From JAIBJN01 sp963748205 (lineage in GTDB: Bacteria; Actinomycetota; Thermoleophilia; Gaiellales; Gaiellaceae): DNA of 64,000 nucleotides. Position numbers and translations under genes: made by a program. The stretch lies in contig CAVVIB010000004.1 in the NCBI GenBank assembly GCA_963748205.1, positions 1 to 64,000 on the forward strand, in the 5' to 3' direction. The notes beneath the pieces were generated by a model. The model ran no database searches and had not been told where the DNA came from. It was given only the letters and a program-made list of their open reading frames with translations. Shown in pieces: positions 31,988 to 42,139 of the stretch; within the stretch, counting starts at the first letter, position 1, and the number at the start of each line of letters is the position of its first letter.

Positions 31988-33819
31988 GTCAGCGGGAGGA
32001 TCGCATCGGCCAGCTCGGCCGAGGTGAACGGGACGCCGCGCACGCGGTTGTAGCCGACCGCGTCGACGAGGTACTCGGCACGGACGAGCTTCAGGAGCTG
32101 GCCGAGGTTCATCTCCGGGACGAGCACGCGGTCGTACGAGCGGAGGACCTCGCCCAGGTTGCGCGGGAACGGGTTCAGGTACTTGAGGTGCGCGTGGTCG
32201 ACGGCACCGCCGCGCGCGCGCACGCGGCGCACGGCCGCGGCGATCGAGCCGTAGGTCCCTCCCCACCCGAGCACGAGGAGCCGCGCGCCCGGCTGCGCGT
32301 CGATCTCGAGCTTCGGGATGTCGCTGGCGATCCCGGCGACCTTGCGCGCGCGCAGGCGCACCATCAGGTCGTGGTTGTCGGGGTCGTAGGAGATGTTGCC
32401 GGTGCGCTCCTCCTTCTCCAGGCCGCCGATCCGGTGCTCGAGGCCGGGCGTCCCCGGCAGGGCCCACTGGCGGGCGAGCGTGTCGTCGTCGCGGACGTAC
32501 GGGAGGAAGCGGTCGCCGTCGTTCGGCGCCTCGGCGAAGGTCGTGGAGATGTCGGGGAGCGAGGAGACGTCCGGGACGAGCCACGGCTCGGAGCCGTTGG
32601 CGAGGTACGCGTCCGAGAGGAGGTAGACGGGCGTCCGGTACTTGAGCGCGATCCGCGCGGCCTCGATCGCCATGGCGAAGCAGTCGCCGGGCGTCGAGGC
32701 GGCGATCACCGGCACCGGCGACTCGGCGTTGCGCCCGAAGAGCACCATGAGCAGGTCGGCCTGCTCGGGCTTCGTCGGCATCCCGGTCGAGGGGCCGGCG
32801 CGCTGGATGTCGAGGATGACGAGCGGAAGCTCGAGCGTGACGGCGAGGCCGATCGTCTCCGCCTTGAGGACGACCCCGGGGCCGCTCGAGGTCGAGACAC
32901 CGAGGGCGCCGCCGAAGGAGGCGCCGAGCGCGGCGCCGACGGCGGCGATCTCGTCCTCGGCCTGGAAGGTGCGCACGCCGAAGGCCTTGTGGCGGGCGAG
33001 CTCCTCGAGGATCCCGGACGCGGGGGTGATCGGGTAGGCGCCGAGGAAGAGCGGCAGCTCGCTCTGCACGCTCGCCGCGATCAGGCCCATGGCGAGCGCC
33101 TGGTTCCCGGTCACGTTGCGGTACGTGCCGGGCGCGAGCTGTGCCGGCCTGACCTCGTACTGGACGGCGAACTCCTCGGTCGTCTCGCCGAACGCGTAGC
33201 CGGCCTTGAAGGCCTTGACGTTCGCCTGCGCGATCTCGGGCGCCTTGGCGAACTTCTTCTCGAGGAACGCGATCGTGCCCTCGGTCGGGCGGCTGTAGAG
33301 CCACGACATGAGCCCGAGCGCGAACATGTTCTTCGAGCGCTCGGCCTCGCGCTTCGACACGTCGAACTCCTTCAGCGCCTCGATGGTCAGCGACGTCAGC
33401 GGCACGGGCTGGACGCGGTACTCGTCGAGCGAGCCGTCCTCGAGCGGGTTCCCCGCGTAGCCCGCCTTCTGGAGGTTCCGGTCGTTGAACGCGTCCGTGT
33501 TGAGGATGATCGTCGCGCCCTTCGGCAGCTCGCCGACGTTCGTCTTGAGTGCCGCCGGGTTCATGGCCACGAGCACGTCCGGCGCGTCGCCGGGCGTGAG
33601 GATGTCGTGGTCAGAGAAGTGGATCTGGAAGCCCGAGACTCCGGGCAGCGAACCGGCGGGCGCACGGATCTCGGCCGGGAAATCCGGAAGAGTGGAGAGG
33701 TCGTTGCCGAGGAGTGCGGTCTCGCTGGCGAAGCGGCCGCCGGTGAGCTGCATGCCATCCCCCGAGTCCCCGGCGAAGCGGATGACGACCCGATCGCGCT
33801 GCTCGACGGGCTTACTCAT
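31984..33819 (-). CDS. korA: 2-oxoacid:ferredoxin oxidoreductase alpha subunit (KorA, gamma-alpha fusion)
   Basis: The product has 611 residues and is intact. The N-terminal gamma-type domain contains RFAGDSGDGMQLTGGRFASE and AEIRAPAGSLPGVSGFQIHF; the alpha part begins around residue 235 with GNQALAMGLIAASVQSELPL and includes FLGAYPITPASGILEELARH, FQAEDEIAAVGAALGASFGG, STSSGPGVVLKAETIGLAVT, and DIQRAGPSTGMPTKPEQADL. This is the two-subunit Kor layout of aerobic actinobacteria, used in a ferredoxin-linked TCA cycle step. It starts at ATG 33819, divergent from the aldo/keto reductase. Confidence 0.95.
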   Translation of the reverse strand: MSKPVEQRDRVVIRFAGDSGDGMQLTGGRFASETALLGNDLSTLPDFPAEIRAPAGSLPGVSGFQIHFSDHDILTPGDAPDVLVAMNPAALKTNVGELPKGATIILNTDAFNDRNLQKAGYAGNPLEDGSLDEYRVQPVPLTSLTIEALKEFDVSKREAERSKNMFALGLMSWLYSRPTEGTIAFLEKKFAKAPEIAQANVKAFKAGYAFGETTEEFAVQYEVRPAQLAPGTYRNVTGNQALAMGLIAASVQSELPLFLGAYPITPASGILEELARHKAFGVRTFQAEDEIAAVGAALGASFGGALGVSTSSGPGVVLKAETIGLAVTLELPLVILDIQRAGPSTGMPTKPEQADLLMVLFGRNAESPVPVIAASTPGDCFAMAIEAARIALKYRTPVYLLSDAYLANGSEPWLVPDVSSLPDISTTFAEAPNDGDRFLPYVRDDDTLARQWALPGTPGLEHRIGGLEKEERTGNISYDPDNHDLMVRLRARKVAGIASDIPKLEIDAQPGARLLVLGWGGTYGSIAAAVRRVRARGGAVDHAHLKYLNPFPRNLGEVLRSYDRVLVPEMNLGQLLKLVRAEYLVDAVGYNRVRGVPFTSAELADAILPLT

Positions 33820-33862
33820 TTGTGTAGATCAGGTATACCGCACGCGGAGGAGGACCAGTCCT

Positions 33863-34891
33863 GTGACCTACGTTCCCGACGAGAGCCGCTACGAGCGGAT
33901 GACCTACAGGCGCTGCGGGCGCAGCGGCCTCGACCTGCCGGCGGTCTCGCTCGGGCTCTGGTGGAACTTCGGCGGGGACCGCCCGTTCGAGAACGGCAGA
34001 GCGGTCGTCCGCCGCGCCTTCGACCTCGGGATCACGCACTTCGACCTGGCCAACAACTACGGCCCGCCCTACGGCTCCGCGGAGGAGAACTTCGGCCGGA
34101 TGCTCGCCAAGGACCTGCGCCCGTACCGCGACGAGCTCCTGATCTCGACGAAGGCCGGCTGGGACATGTGGCCCGGGCCGTACGGCGACCTCGGGTCGCG
34201 CAAGTACCTGCTCGCGAGCCTGGACCAGAGCCTCGCGCGCATGGGCCTCGACTACGTCGACATCTTCTACTCGCACCGCTTCGACCCGGACACACCGCTC
34301 GAGGAGACGATGGGCGCGCTCGCGTCGGCGGTCCAGCAGGGCAAGGCCCTCTACGTCGGCATCTCCTCGTACTCGGCCGAGAAGACCGCGGAGGCCGCGG
34401 CGATCCTGCGCGACATGGGCATCCGGCTCCTCATCCACCAGCCCTCGTACTCGATGCTCAACCGCTGGATCGAAGACGGGCTCCTCGACGTGATCGGCGA
34501 GGTCGGAATCGGCTGCATCTGCTTCTCGCCGCTGGCCCAGGGGATGCTCACCGACAAGTACCTGAACGGCGTCCCCGAGGGCTCGCGCGCCTCGCGCGAG
34601 GGCTACTCGCTCGCGAAGGAGCTCCTCTCGGAGGACGCGCTGGACAAGATCCGGGCGCTGAACGACCTCGCCTCCGGACGTGGGCAGACGCTCGCCCAGA
34701 TGGCGCTCGCCTGGACGCTGCGCGACGCGCGCGTCACCTCGACGCTCGTCGGCGCGAGCAGCGTCGCCCAGCTCGAGGAGAACGTGGCCGCCCTCGACCG
34801 CCTCGACTTCACGGACGACGAGCTCGCCGAGATCGACCGCTTCGCGACGGACAGCGGCATCAACATCTGGGCGTCCTCGAGCGAGAGCTAG
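33863..34891 (+). CDS. aldo/keto reductase, YghZ-like
   Basis: The product has 342 residues: MTYRRCGRSGLDLPAVSLGL, GITHFDLANNYGPPYGSAEE (catalytic Asp and Tyr), LLISTKAGWDMWPGPYGD, RMGLDYVDIFYSHRFDPDTP, and a NADPH-binding region with SPLAQGMLTDKYL and STLVGASSVAQLEENVAAL. It resembles L-glyceraldehyde 3-phosphate reductase (YghZ) and Kv-beta-like AKRs that detoxify aldehydes. GTG 33863 follows GGAGGAGG at a suitable distance. Confidence 0.93.
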   Translation: MTYVPDESRYERMTYRRCGRSGLDLPAVSLGLWWNFGGDRPFENGRAVVRRAFDLGITHFDLANNYGPPYGSAEENFGRMLAKDLRPYRDELLISTKAGWDMWPGPYGDLGSRKYLLASLDQSLARMGLDYVDIFYSHRFDPDTPLEETMGALASAVQQGKALYVGISSYSAEKTAEAAAILRDMGIRLLIHQPSYSMLNRWIEDGLLDVIGEVGIGCICFSPLAQGMLTDKYLNGVPEGSRASREGYSLAKELLSEDALDKIRALNDLASGRGQTLAQMALAWTLRDARVTSTLVGASSVAQLEENVAALDRLDFTDDELAEIDRFATDSGINIWASSSES

Positions 34892-34933
34892 CACGTACCT
34901 CCAGGCGTCCCGATCGCGCATCATCCCCTCGGG

Positions 34934-35524
34934 ATGAAGCCGAGACTGTGGTGGATCGGCGTGTTGTTCATGGTCGGCTCGACGGCGTTCGCCCTCGGGT
35001 CGGCCCCGTTCTACGCGGAGCTCGTCGACCCCGCTCTCGTCGGCGTCACGTTCTTCGTCGGGTCGATCTTCTTCACGACGGCCTCCCTCCTCCAGCTGAA
35101 GCAGACGCCCCGCTTCGACCGGCTCGACTGGTGGGCGTGCGTCGTGCAGTTCGCCGGCACCCTCTTCTTCAACGTCACGACGTTCACCGCGATGAACGAT
35201 GCGCTTTCGACGGTGCAGGAGGACATCCGGGTCTGGGCCCCGGACGCACTCGGGTCGGCCTGCTTCCTCCTCGCGAGCGGTCTCGCGCTTGCCGCGGTCT
35301 GGAGCCAACGGGGCACGCCGTGGCGGATCGGCTGGCTCAACATGCTCGGCTCGGTCTTCTTCGGGATCGCCGCGGTGACCTCGTGGGTGGTGCCCGACAC
35401 GGGCGAGCTTCTGAACACGGAGGCGACGAACGCCTTCACGTTCCTCGGCGCCGTCTGCTTCTTCGCCGGCGCGTGGCTCCTGCGGGCGCCGGCCCCCGCG
35501 GTCGAGCTCAGACCGAGAGGCTGA
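34934..35524 (+). CDS. YrhK-like membrane protein
   Basis: The product has 196 residues with about six helices. It starts RLWWIGVLFMVGSTAFALGS and has repeated W-x-G-x-L/x-M-x-G-S segments (GWLNMLGSVFFGIAAVTSWV), plus LQFAGTLFFN-type and TFLGAVCFFAGAWLL. These features resemble YrhK-domain proteins of unknown function. The 3' end overlaps the convergent gene at 35508 by 17 bases. Confidence 0.75.
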   Translation: MKPRLWWIGVLFMVGSTAFALGSAPFYAELVDPALVGVTFFVGSIFFTTASLLQLKQTPRFDRLDWWACVVQFAGTLFFNVTTFTAMNDALSTVQEDIRVWAPDALGSACFLLASGLALAAVWSQRGTPWRIGWLNMLGSVFFGIAAVTSWVVPDTGELLNTEATNAFTFLGAVCFFAGAWLLRAPAPAVELRPRG

Positions 35525-36146
35525 CCGGGAAGGTCGCGATCCAGATGACGGTGCCGACGAAGATGACGAGGCCGAACACGAGCAGGGTGCGGCGCAGACG
35601 TGGCGATGCCAGCCGGGCGCTCATCCCGGCGAAGAAGAGCGCGGCCGCGAAGAGGACGACGCCGAGGACGTAGTTCGTGGCGCGCTGGACGTTCGTCCGC
35701 GCCTGTGCCGCCGAGGCCTCGGCCTCCGCCTCGAGCCGCGCGGCCTCCTCCCGCGCCTCGACTCGGTACTCGGGCATGGCGAACGGCGTCAGCGGAGCGT
35801 CCGGATTCTGCAGGGGCCTCGACTCGATCCAGGCGTCCGCGACGGGCTTGAACTCGGCGCGGAACCGGTCCCGATAGAACTCGGCCAGCTCCGTGTCGTC
35901 CTGGGCGTACGCGTCGACCCACTGCATGAACGTCGCCACGTCGATCTGGGTCTGTGAGTTGGCCAGGTCGTCCGCCTTCGCCGACTCGATGCGAAGCGCC
36001 GACGCGCGGCTGAACGCCTTCGCCTGCTCGCCGTTCCAGCGGCTCGCCTGGTAGCCGCTCCACGCGGTCGCGACCGTCGCGAGCGCAAGCAGCACGGTGG
36101 CGATGAGGTCGAGCCGCTCGTTCGCGCGGTCCGCGTCGGTGCTCAC
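35508..36146 (-). CDS. membrane protein of unknown function
   Basis: The product has 212 residues. An N-terminal helix (LIATVLLALATVATAWSGYQ) is followed by a long soluble, helical region (ASRWNGEQAKAFSRASALRI, Ala/Glu-rich coiled part near residues 140-160) and two C-terminal helices (NYVLGVVLFAAALFFAGMSA, LLVFGLVIFVGTVIWIA). I do not recognise a named family. GTG 36146 overlaps the stop of the upstream DUF4239-like gene as GTGA, and the two likely form a membrane complex or at least an operon. Confidence 0.8.
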   Translation of the reverse strand: MSTDADRANERLDLIATVLLALATVATAWSGYQASRWNGEQAKAFSRASALRIESAKADDLANSQTQIDVATFMQWVDAYAQDDTELAEFYRDRFRAEFKPVADAWIESRPLQNPDAPLTPFAMPEYRVEAREEAARLEAEAEASAAQARTNVQRATNYVLGVVLFAAALFFAGMSARLASPRLRRTLLVFGLVIFVGTVIWIATFPVSLSV

Positions 36147-36974
36147 GGGCTCACCGGCGCGCCGTCGGGGCCGCACGGGATGGTCACGCTCGTGCCCAGT
36201 GCTTGGATTTCCTCGTCGACGATGCGCAGCGCCCGCTCCATGGCGAGCGGGTCGAGCCCGCCGACCCCCTCGGCGAAGGGATTGTCCAGCGCGTAGAGGA
36301 GCAGGAACAGCATCACGATCACGGACACGACGGCGCCCATGAGGACGGCTTGCGTGACCGCCCGCTCGGCGGAATCGGCGAAGAAGAGCATGTAGACGAA
36401 GATGACGGCCGCGATGAAGAAGAGCACGATCCAGAGCTGGGTCGGGATCACCCCGACGGCGCCGTGCGTCCGGTCGAGCCGGGCCTCCTCGCGCGACGAT
36501 GTCTGCTCCAGCCACTTGTCGTAGGCGGACTGCTGCGACGCGGTCGACGGCTCCACCCCCTGGAGCGTCCGGAAGAGCTCGACTCCCCACGGGTTGAGCT
36601 CGTCGCCGAGCGTGCCCGACCGCATCCGGTCCCACTCCGCGCTCACCACGTGAGCGGCCGTAGCAGACGAGCTCTCCGGTCAGCTCGCCCGCGGCCTCGT
36701 CCGGAAAGAACTGCGCGTTCTCGACCTGCTGGGCGATCATGAGAGCCTCGGTCTCGGCGCCGCTCCTGGACTCGTCGTAGCTCGTGAACGCCAGGAACAC
36801 GATGAAGCCGAGCAGCACCGAGAACCCCGTTGCAAGGACGCCGAACACGCCCGACGCGCGGTCGCCGTCGGCGAAGTAGCTCCCCTCGGGCGCCGAGCGC
36901 CGCACGAACAGCATCGCCGCGACGGCGACGGCCGTCACGGCGACCGTGACCAGGAGGCCCCAGACGAGGTTCAC
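36143..36974 (-). CDS. DUF4239-like membrane protein (frameshifted)
   Basis: About 277 residues: two N-terminal helices (LVTVAVTAVAVAAMLFVRRS, FGVLATGFSVLLGFIVFLAF), a soluble helical region (TEALMIAQQVENAQFFPDEA) and two C-terminal helices (IPTQLWIVLFFIAAVIFVYM, VLMGAVVSVIVMLFLLLYAL) ending in LDNPFAEGVGGLDP. This is the layout of bestrophin-like DUF4239 proteins. The frame changes near 36657 between LVCYGRS and VVSAEWDRM, equal to one extra base. Confidence 0.75.
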
Positions 36975-37052
36975 GAACGGCTCGTCCGCTCACGGGCATC
37001 GACCGACTCTTCGCTCACGGGTGGACAATGACGGCTCCGCTCGACGGCATCG

Positions 37053-37200
37053 TCATCCAAATCGCATGATCTCCCCCTGGAGAACGACGCCCGTGCCCTG
37101 CGCAACGAGGCCGAGGAGCCAGACGCCGCTGCCAGAGCGTCGCGGCGAGCGCGAAGAAGATCGCCGCGAGGATCGCTAGCAGGGCCGCTAGGTCATCCAC
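37053..37200 (-). pseudogene. remnant of a DMT/NIPA-like membrane transporter
   Basis: GTG 37200 opens MDDLAALLAILAAIFFALAA-TLWQR, then after a one-base shift near 37127 the other frame reads VWLLGLVAQGTGVVLQGEIM-RFG and stops at 37053. The two hydrophobic parts resemble helices 1 and 2 of DMT-type (NIPA-like) transporters, with the intervening loop and all remaining helices absent. It may be a decayed fragment or a genuine two-helix mini-protein with a sequencing error. Confidence 0.45.
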
Positions 37201-37267
37201 AGGAGGAGACGATAGGACAGGGGCTCACAGGAGTCGAAACCGCGCGTCGCTCGGACCCGCTCGAAGG

Positions 37268-38663
37268 CTAGTGGTGGAAGCTGGTCGCCGTATCGCGGTC
37301 GTGGACGGGAGCGGCCTGCTTCTGCAGCCGGGGGAGCTGACGCTCCAGGTCGTGGATCAGCAGGTCGGCCAGGTCCTCGCTGAACCCGCGCTTGACCACC
37401 ACCCGCAGCGCCGCGAGGTCTTCGCGGTTCTTCGGGAACGTGTACGCGGGCAGGAGCCAGCCGCGCTCGCGCATGGCGTTGGAGACGTCGAAGACCGTGA
37501 AGTTGTCGATCTCGTCCTTCAGCGTGAAGGCGAAGACCGGCAGCTCGTCGCCCTTCGTCACGAAGCTGGAACGGCCCCAGCTCGGCGATTCGCCCGGACA
37601 GGCCCGTGGCCACGTCGCGCGCATACTCCTGCACGCGCCGGTACCCCTCGAATCCGAGGCGGAGGAAGTTGTAGTACTGGCCGACGACCTGCGCCCCGGG
37701 GCGGGAGAAGTTGAGGGCGAACGTCGGCATGTTGTCGCCGAGGTAGTTGACCCAGAAGACGAGGTCGTCGGGAAGCGCGTCGGCGTCTCGCCAGACGACC
37801 CAGCCGACGCCGGGATAGACGAGCCCGTACTTGTGGCCGGAGACGTTGATCGAGGCGACCCGGGGAAGGCGGAAGTCCCACACGAGATCGGGGTCGACGA
37901 AGGGCGCGACGAACGCTCCCGACGCGCCGTCGACGTGGACGGGGACATCGAGGCCCGTGTCGGCCTGCAGGGCGTCGAGTGCGTCGCAGATCTCCTTGAC
38001 CGGCTCGTAGGAGCCGTCGAACGTCGAGCCGAGCACCGGGACGACCGCGATGGTGTTCTCGTCGCAGAGCTTCACCGCCTCGTCCGCGGTCATGTGCAAG
38101 CGGTCGCCCTCCATCGGCACCAGGCGCATCTCGACGTCCCAGTAGTTGGCGAACTTCTCCCAGCAGACCTGGACGTTGATGCCCATGACGATGTTGGGCG
38201 AGTCGATCGGCTTGCCCTCGGCCTTGCGCCGGTGCTGCCACCGACGCTTGAGCGCGAGCCCGCCCAGCATGGCCGCCTCGCTCGAACCGGTCGTCGAGCA
38301 TCCCGTGGCCTGATCGGCGTCCGGCGCATTCCAGAGCCGCGCGAGCATCGAGACGCAGCGCATCTCGAGCTCGGCCGTCTGCGGGTACTCGTCCTTGTCG
38401 ATCATGTTCTTGTCGAAGCACTCGGACATGAGCGCCTGCGCCTGCGGCTCCATCCAGGTGGTGACGAAGGTCGCCAGGTTGAGGCGGGCGTTGCCGTCGA
38501 TCATCAGCTCGTCGTGGATGATCTGGTAGGCCACGTCCGGAGGAATCTCGCCCTCGGGGAGCCGGTGGCGCGGAATCTTCGTGCCCTCCAGCGTGAACAG
38601 GGGTGCGACGCCGAGGTCGTCGTCGTTCGAGCGGGGCGGTCCCTTCGGATGGCGCAACGCCAT
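37268..38663 (-). CDS. gadB: glutamate decarboxylase (frameshifted)
   Basis: A PLP enzyme converting glutamate to GABA and CO2, consuming a proton. About 465 residues: IPRHRLPEGEIPPDVAYQII, ATFVTTWMEPQAQALMSECF, DKNMIDKDEYPQTAELE, ATGCSTTGSSEAAMLGGLAL, PVHVDGASGAFVAPFVDPDL, and INVSGHKYGLVYPGVGWVVW with the PLP lysine, all typical of GadB. The frame shifts near 37565 after AELGPF; one extra C restores SFVTKGDELPVFAF and the end RDTATSFHH. The C-terminal His-rich tail is like the pH-sensing end of enterobacterial GadB. It starts 2 bases after the antiporter stop. Confidence 0.92.
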
Positions 38664-38665
38664 GC

Positions 38666-39861
38666 CTAGCTCCCTTCCTGGACGGGGGGTCCGGGCGAGT
38701 CTATGGCGCGCCGTATGGTGAGCGCGGCGAGGGGGAAGACAAGGACGGACACCATGGCCGCACCGACGAGCGCGGCGGCGGTGTCGGAGCGCATGTGCCC
38801 CGTCTCGAGCCCGATCGTCGTGATCGCGACGACCAGCGGAAGCGCCGTCGCGGAGTAGAGCGCCAGCGGCACCCTGTCGGTCTTCGGAATCGCCGTGCGG
38901 TAGAGCAGGAACACCGGTAGACCCCTCACCACGAGGAACAGCGCCAGGAAAGCAGGCAGCCGCAGCAGGTTGGAAGGGCTGTCGAAGAGCGCCGCCAGGT
39001 CGAACTCCATGCCCGTGACGACGAAGAAGATCGGGATCACGAAGCCGAAGCCGATCGTCTCCAGTCGCAGGCGCAGGTCCTCGGTCTTCTCCCCCTTCGT
39101 GACGAGGCCGACGAGCAGGCCGGCTGCAAACGCGCCGAGCACGATGTCGAACCCGAACTCGTTCGCGAGGAGCACGAGCCCGAAGAGCACCACCAGCGCG
39201 AGGCGCACGGCGGGCTGCCGCTCGATGCCATCGCGTCGTTGATGGCCGTGACGATCCGGGGCGTGCGTGCCCGTAGCGCGACGACCGCCGTGAGCATGGA
39301 GACGAGCACGAACGCGATGAGGAGCGCGAACGCGACGCCCGGGGACCGCCCGCTCGTCAGCACCAGGGCCACGACCACCAACGGCCCGAACTCGCCCGCG
39401 ACACCGGCGGCGAGCACGAACGGCCCCAGCGGGCGCTTCAGCTCGCCCGCGTCGCGGAGGATCGGCATCAGTGTCCCGATCGCGGTCGTGGCCAGCGCGA
39501 TGCCGACCAGCTCGGCGGAGAGCACGAAGTCGATCTGCTGGAGGACGAAGGCGATCGTGAGGCCGAGCGCAAGTGAGATCAGCCAGCCGAGCCCGCCCAG
39601 CTTCGCCGGAAGGCCGCGGACGCGGTCGAAGTCGACCTCGAGCCCACCGAGGAAGAAGAGGAAGGCAAGGCCGACCGTGCTGAGGAACTCGACGACGCCC
39701 ACGGGCTCGGCGAAGCCGAACACCTGCGGGCCGATGAGGATGCCGAGCGTGATCTCGGCGACGACCGCCGGAAGGCGGAGGCGGCTCGGCAGGTCGACGA
39801 GCAGCGGCGCCAGCGCCGCTGCGGCGAGAATGACCACGAGCGACTGGAGGTCGGCGGTCAC
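38666..39861 (-). CDS. Kef-type monovalent cation:proton antiporter, CPA2 family (frameshifted)
   Basis: About 398 residues and 12 helices of the Na/H exchanger fold: LPAVVAEITLGILIGPQVFG, VGLAFLFFLGGLEVDFDRVR, GIALATTAIGTLMPILRDAG, FVLAAGVAGEFGPLVVVALV, GFDIVLGAFAAGLLVGLVTK, FGFVIPIFFVVTGMEFDL. It lacks the cytosolic RCK domain. The frame changes near 39230 (INDA to ERQPAVRLALV); here the length fits one missing base. The gene lies between a universal stress protein and gadB, all on one strand, suggesting a joint role in pH/ion stress. Confidence 0.88.
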
Positions 39862-39879
39862 CGGCTCGCGCCAGGCGGA

Positions 39880-40335
39880 CTACTCGACGACGAGCACGTC
39901 CGCGCCCGCGTGGCGCTTGACCTCGGCGGCGACGTCGGCCCCGACGAGCTTCGCCAGGAAGCCGTGATGATGCGAGCCGACGACGACGAGCGACGCCCCA
40001 CGGTCCCGGGCGACGTCGACGAGCACGTTGGCGGGGTCACCCGCCGCCCAGAGGAAGTCGGCGGAGACGCCCTCGGCGGCAACCCGCTCCCTGGCGTGCG
40101 CGACCACGGGCTCGAGCTCCTCCGGCAGCACGAGCGGGATCATCCGTGCAGGGCTGTCGTCCAGCGTGCCGAAATTCTGGGGCCCTTCGGGGTCGAGCGG
40201 AAGCTCGACGACCGTGACGACGACGAGGCCTGTCCCGTTCGTCTTCGCCTCGTCGAGAGCGCGGTCGAGCGCGCGCTTCGCGGCGTCCTCGTCGTCGTAG
40301 CCGACCACGATCGGGCCGGACAGGGCACGTGTCAT
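39880..40335 (-). CDS. universal stress protein (UspA family)
   Basis: The product has about 151 residues: SGPIVVGYDDEDAAKRALDR, ARERVAAEGVSADFLWAAGD, DPANVLVDVARDRGASLVVV, GSHHHGFLAKLVGADVAAEV and HAGADVLVVE, the single-domain UspA pattern with an ATP-binding-like C-terminal loop. GGAGGAGG ends six bases before ATG 40335, so I prefer that start to ATG 40341, which would overlap the ribosome site. It is followed by the antiporter after 18 bases. Confidence 0.9.
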   Translation of the reverse strand: MTRALSGPIVVGYDDEDAAKRALDRALDEAKTNGTGLVVVTVVELPLDPEGPQNFGTLDDSPARMIPLVLPEELEPVVAHARERVAAEGVSADFLWAAGDPANVLVDVARDRGASLVVVGSHHHGFLAKLVGADVAAEVKRHAGADVLVVE

Positions 40336-40393
40336 GGACATCCTCCTCCGTGGGGCGACCCGCGCAGCTTACGGCGCGGTGAGCGGCGGGGCA

Positions 40394-42023
40394 TCATGCG
40401 GGCGCCGGCTCTCCGCCGGTGCTCGGCGGGCTGCTCGGAGCGGAGGCGGTGTCTGCCGCGTGATACTCGGCGAGGAGCTGCCGCTCGCCCGCCCTCCGCG
40501 GGAAAGCGAGGAAGACGAGGACCGCGCCTGCGAGGACGGCGACGATGCCGGCGGTGTAGGCCCACTGGTCTCCCTGGAGGAACGACGACTTCGCGGCGGC
40601 GATGATCTCGCTCGAGTACTTGGGGTTCTGTGCTGCAAGGTCGACCGCGCTCGCGTAGGAGAGCTGGAGCTGGCTCTGCGTGCTGTCGACGGCCTGCTGC
40701 CCCTCCGTGGAACCCGCGATCGCCGAGCCCATCGCAGACGAGTATCCCGCCGCGAGGAGCGCGCCGAAGACCGAGGTCAGGAGCGCTCCTCCGAGGTCGC
40801 GCTGCAGGTCGGCCGTGCCCGAGGCCATCCCGGCCCGCTGCACCGGCACCGAGCCGGTGAGCGAATGCGAGGCCGGCGTCCCGGCGAGGCCGACGCCGAT
40901 GCCGATGAAGACGTAGGCGATGCCAACCTCCAAGTAGGAGCTGCCCTCTCGCCAGAGGAGCAGCATCGACAGGAAGGCCAGCAGCAGGAAGACGTAGCCG
41001 GCCAGCAGCGTGAAACGGGCGCCTCTCGTCTCGACGAGCTTCGCGGACCGCGGCGCCACGAGGACCATGAAGACGACCGCCGGCAGAATCGCGGCGCCGG
41101 CCTCGACCGTCGAGTAGCCGAGCACGTTCTGCAGGTACTGCTGGCTCACGAACGCTGCCGCCATCAGCGAGCCGAAGACGATGATCCCGGCGCACGCGGC
41201 GACCCAGAAGACGCGGCGCGACGCAACGTGGAGGTCGTAGAGCGGATTCGCGCGCACGCCGCTGCCTGAGCACGAATCCGAGCCCCGTCGCGAGCGCGAT
41301 CGCGAGCAGCCCGACCGCCAGGGCGCCCTGGTTGGGGACCGGCGCGAAGTTGATCCCCAGGATCAGCGTCCCGACCATGACCAGCGAGAGGATTCCGCCG
41401 AAGTTGTCGACGGGCTCCGCCGTCTCGTTGACGTGGCTGGGGACGAAGAGGACGGCCATCAAGAGGGCGATGCCGACGAGCGGCAGGGTGACGAGAAAGA
41501 CCGAGCCCCACCAGAAGTGCTCCAGGAGCGCCCCTGCGATCAGCGGCCCGAGCGCCGCGATGCCGCCGCCGATCGCCGACCAGAGGGCGATGCAGCGGGT
41601 TCGCCCGGGCCCGGCCCAGAGGGCCGTGATCAGGGCGAGCGTGGTCGGGTAGGCCATGCCGGCCGAGAACCCGCCGACGAGCCGTGCGACGAAGAGGACC
41701 TCGTCGGAGGGCGCATATGCCGCCAGCAGGCTCGCCGGGACAGAGAGGACCATGCCGAGCACGAGCAGGAGCTTGCGCCCGTAGCGGTCGCCGATCGCCC
41801 CCAGCCAGAGGACGGACGCCGCGAGCCCCAGCGAATAGCCGACCGCGATCAGGTTGAGCGTCGTCTGGGACGAGTCGAACGCCGTGCCGATCGACGGCAG
41901 GGCGACGTTGGCGACCGAGAGGTTGAGGTTGGCGACCGCCGCGACGAGGATCAGCGAGACGAGAACGAGCCCCGCCCGCTTGGGCGCCGCCGCCGGCTGG
42001 GATCCGATCGCCTGGTCGTGCAC
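40394..42023 (-). CDS. MFS exporter, EmrB/QacA (DHA2) type (frameshifted)
   Basis: About 542 residues with 14 predicted helices. Typical features: NLNLSVANVALPSIGTAFDS, NLIAVGYSLGLAASVLWLGA, IGDRYGRKLLLVLG (motif A), LVGGFSAGMAYPTTLALITA, WAGPGRTRCIALWSAIGGGI, GIAYVFIGIGVGLAGTPASH, GMASGTADLQRDLGGALLTS. It would expel toxic compounds using the proton gradient. The frame changes near 41262 between LRQRRA and NPLYDLH, consistent with one extra G. The start is GTG 42023. Confidence 0.9.
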
Positions 42024-42139
42024 TGCGGCAGAAGCATCTCACTCCTGCCGCGCCCTGGCCTGCGAGAGCTCGGACTTGACTTCGCGCTGTCGGTGCCTCA
42101 GCGTCGCCAAGTCAGCCGCTCTGCGTCGTCGGTTCGCCC

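Noticed and set aside
32188..35673. 1,161-codon plus-strand frame across korA and the aldo/keto reductase
   Set aside because: It crosses genes on both strands and contains only compositionally biased text.
37201..37267. AGGAGGAG as a ribosome site for a plus-strand gene
   Set aside because: No suitable start or coding frame follows it on the plus strand.
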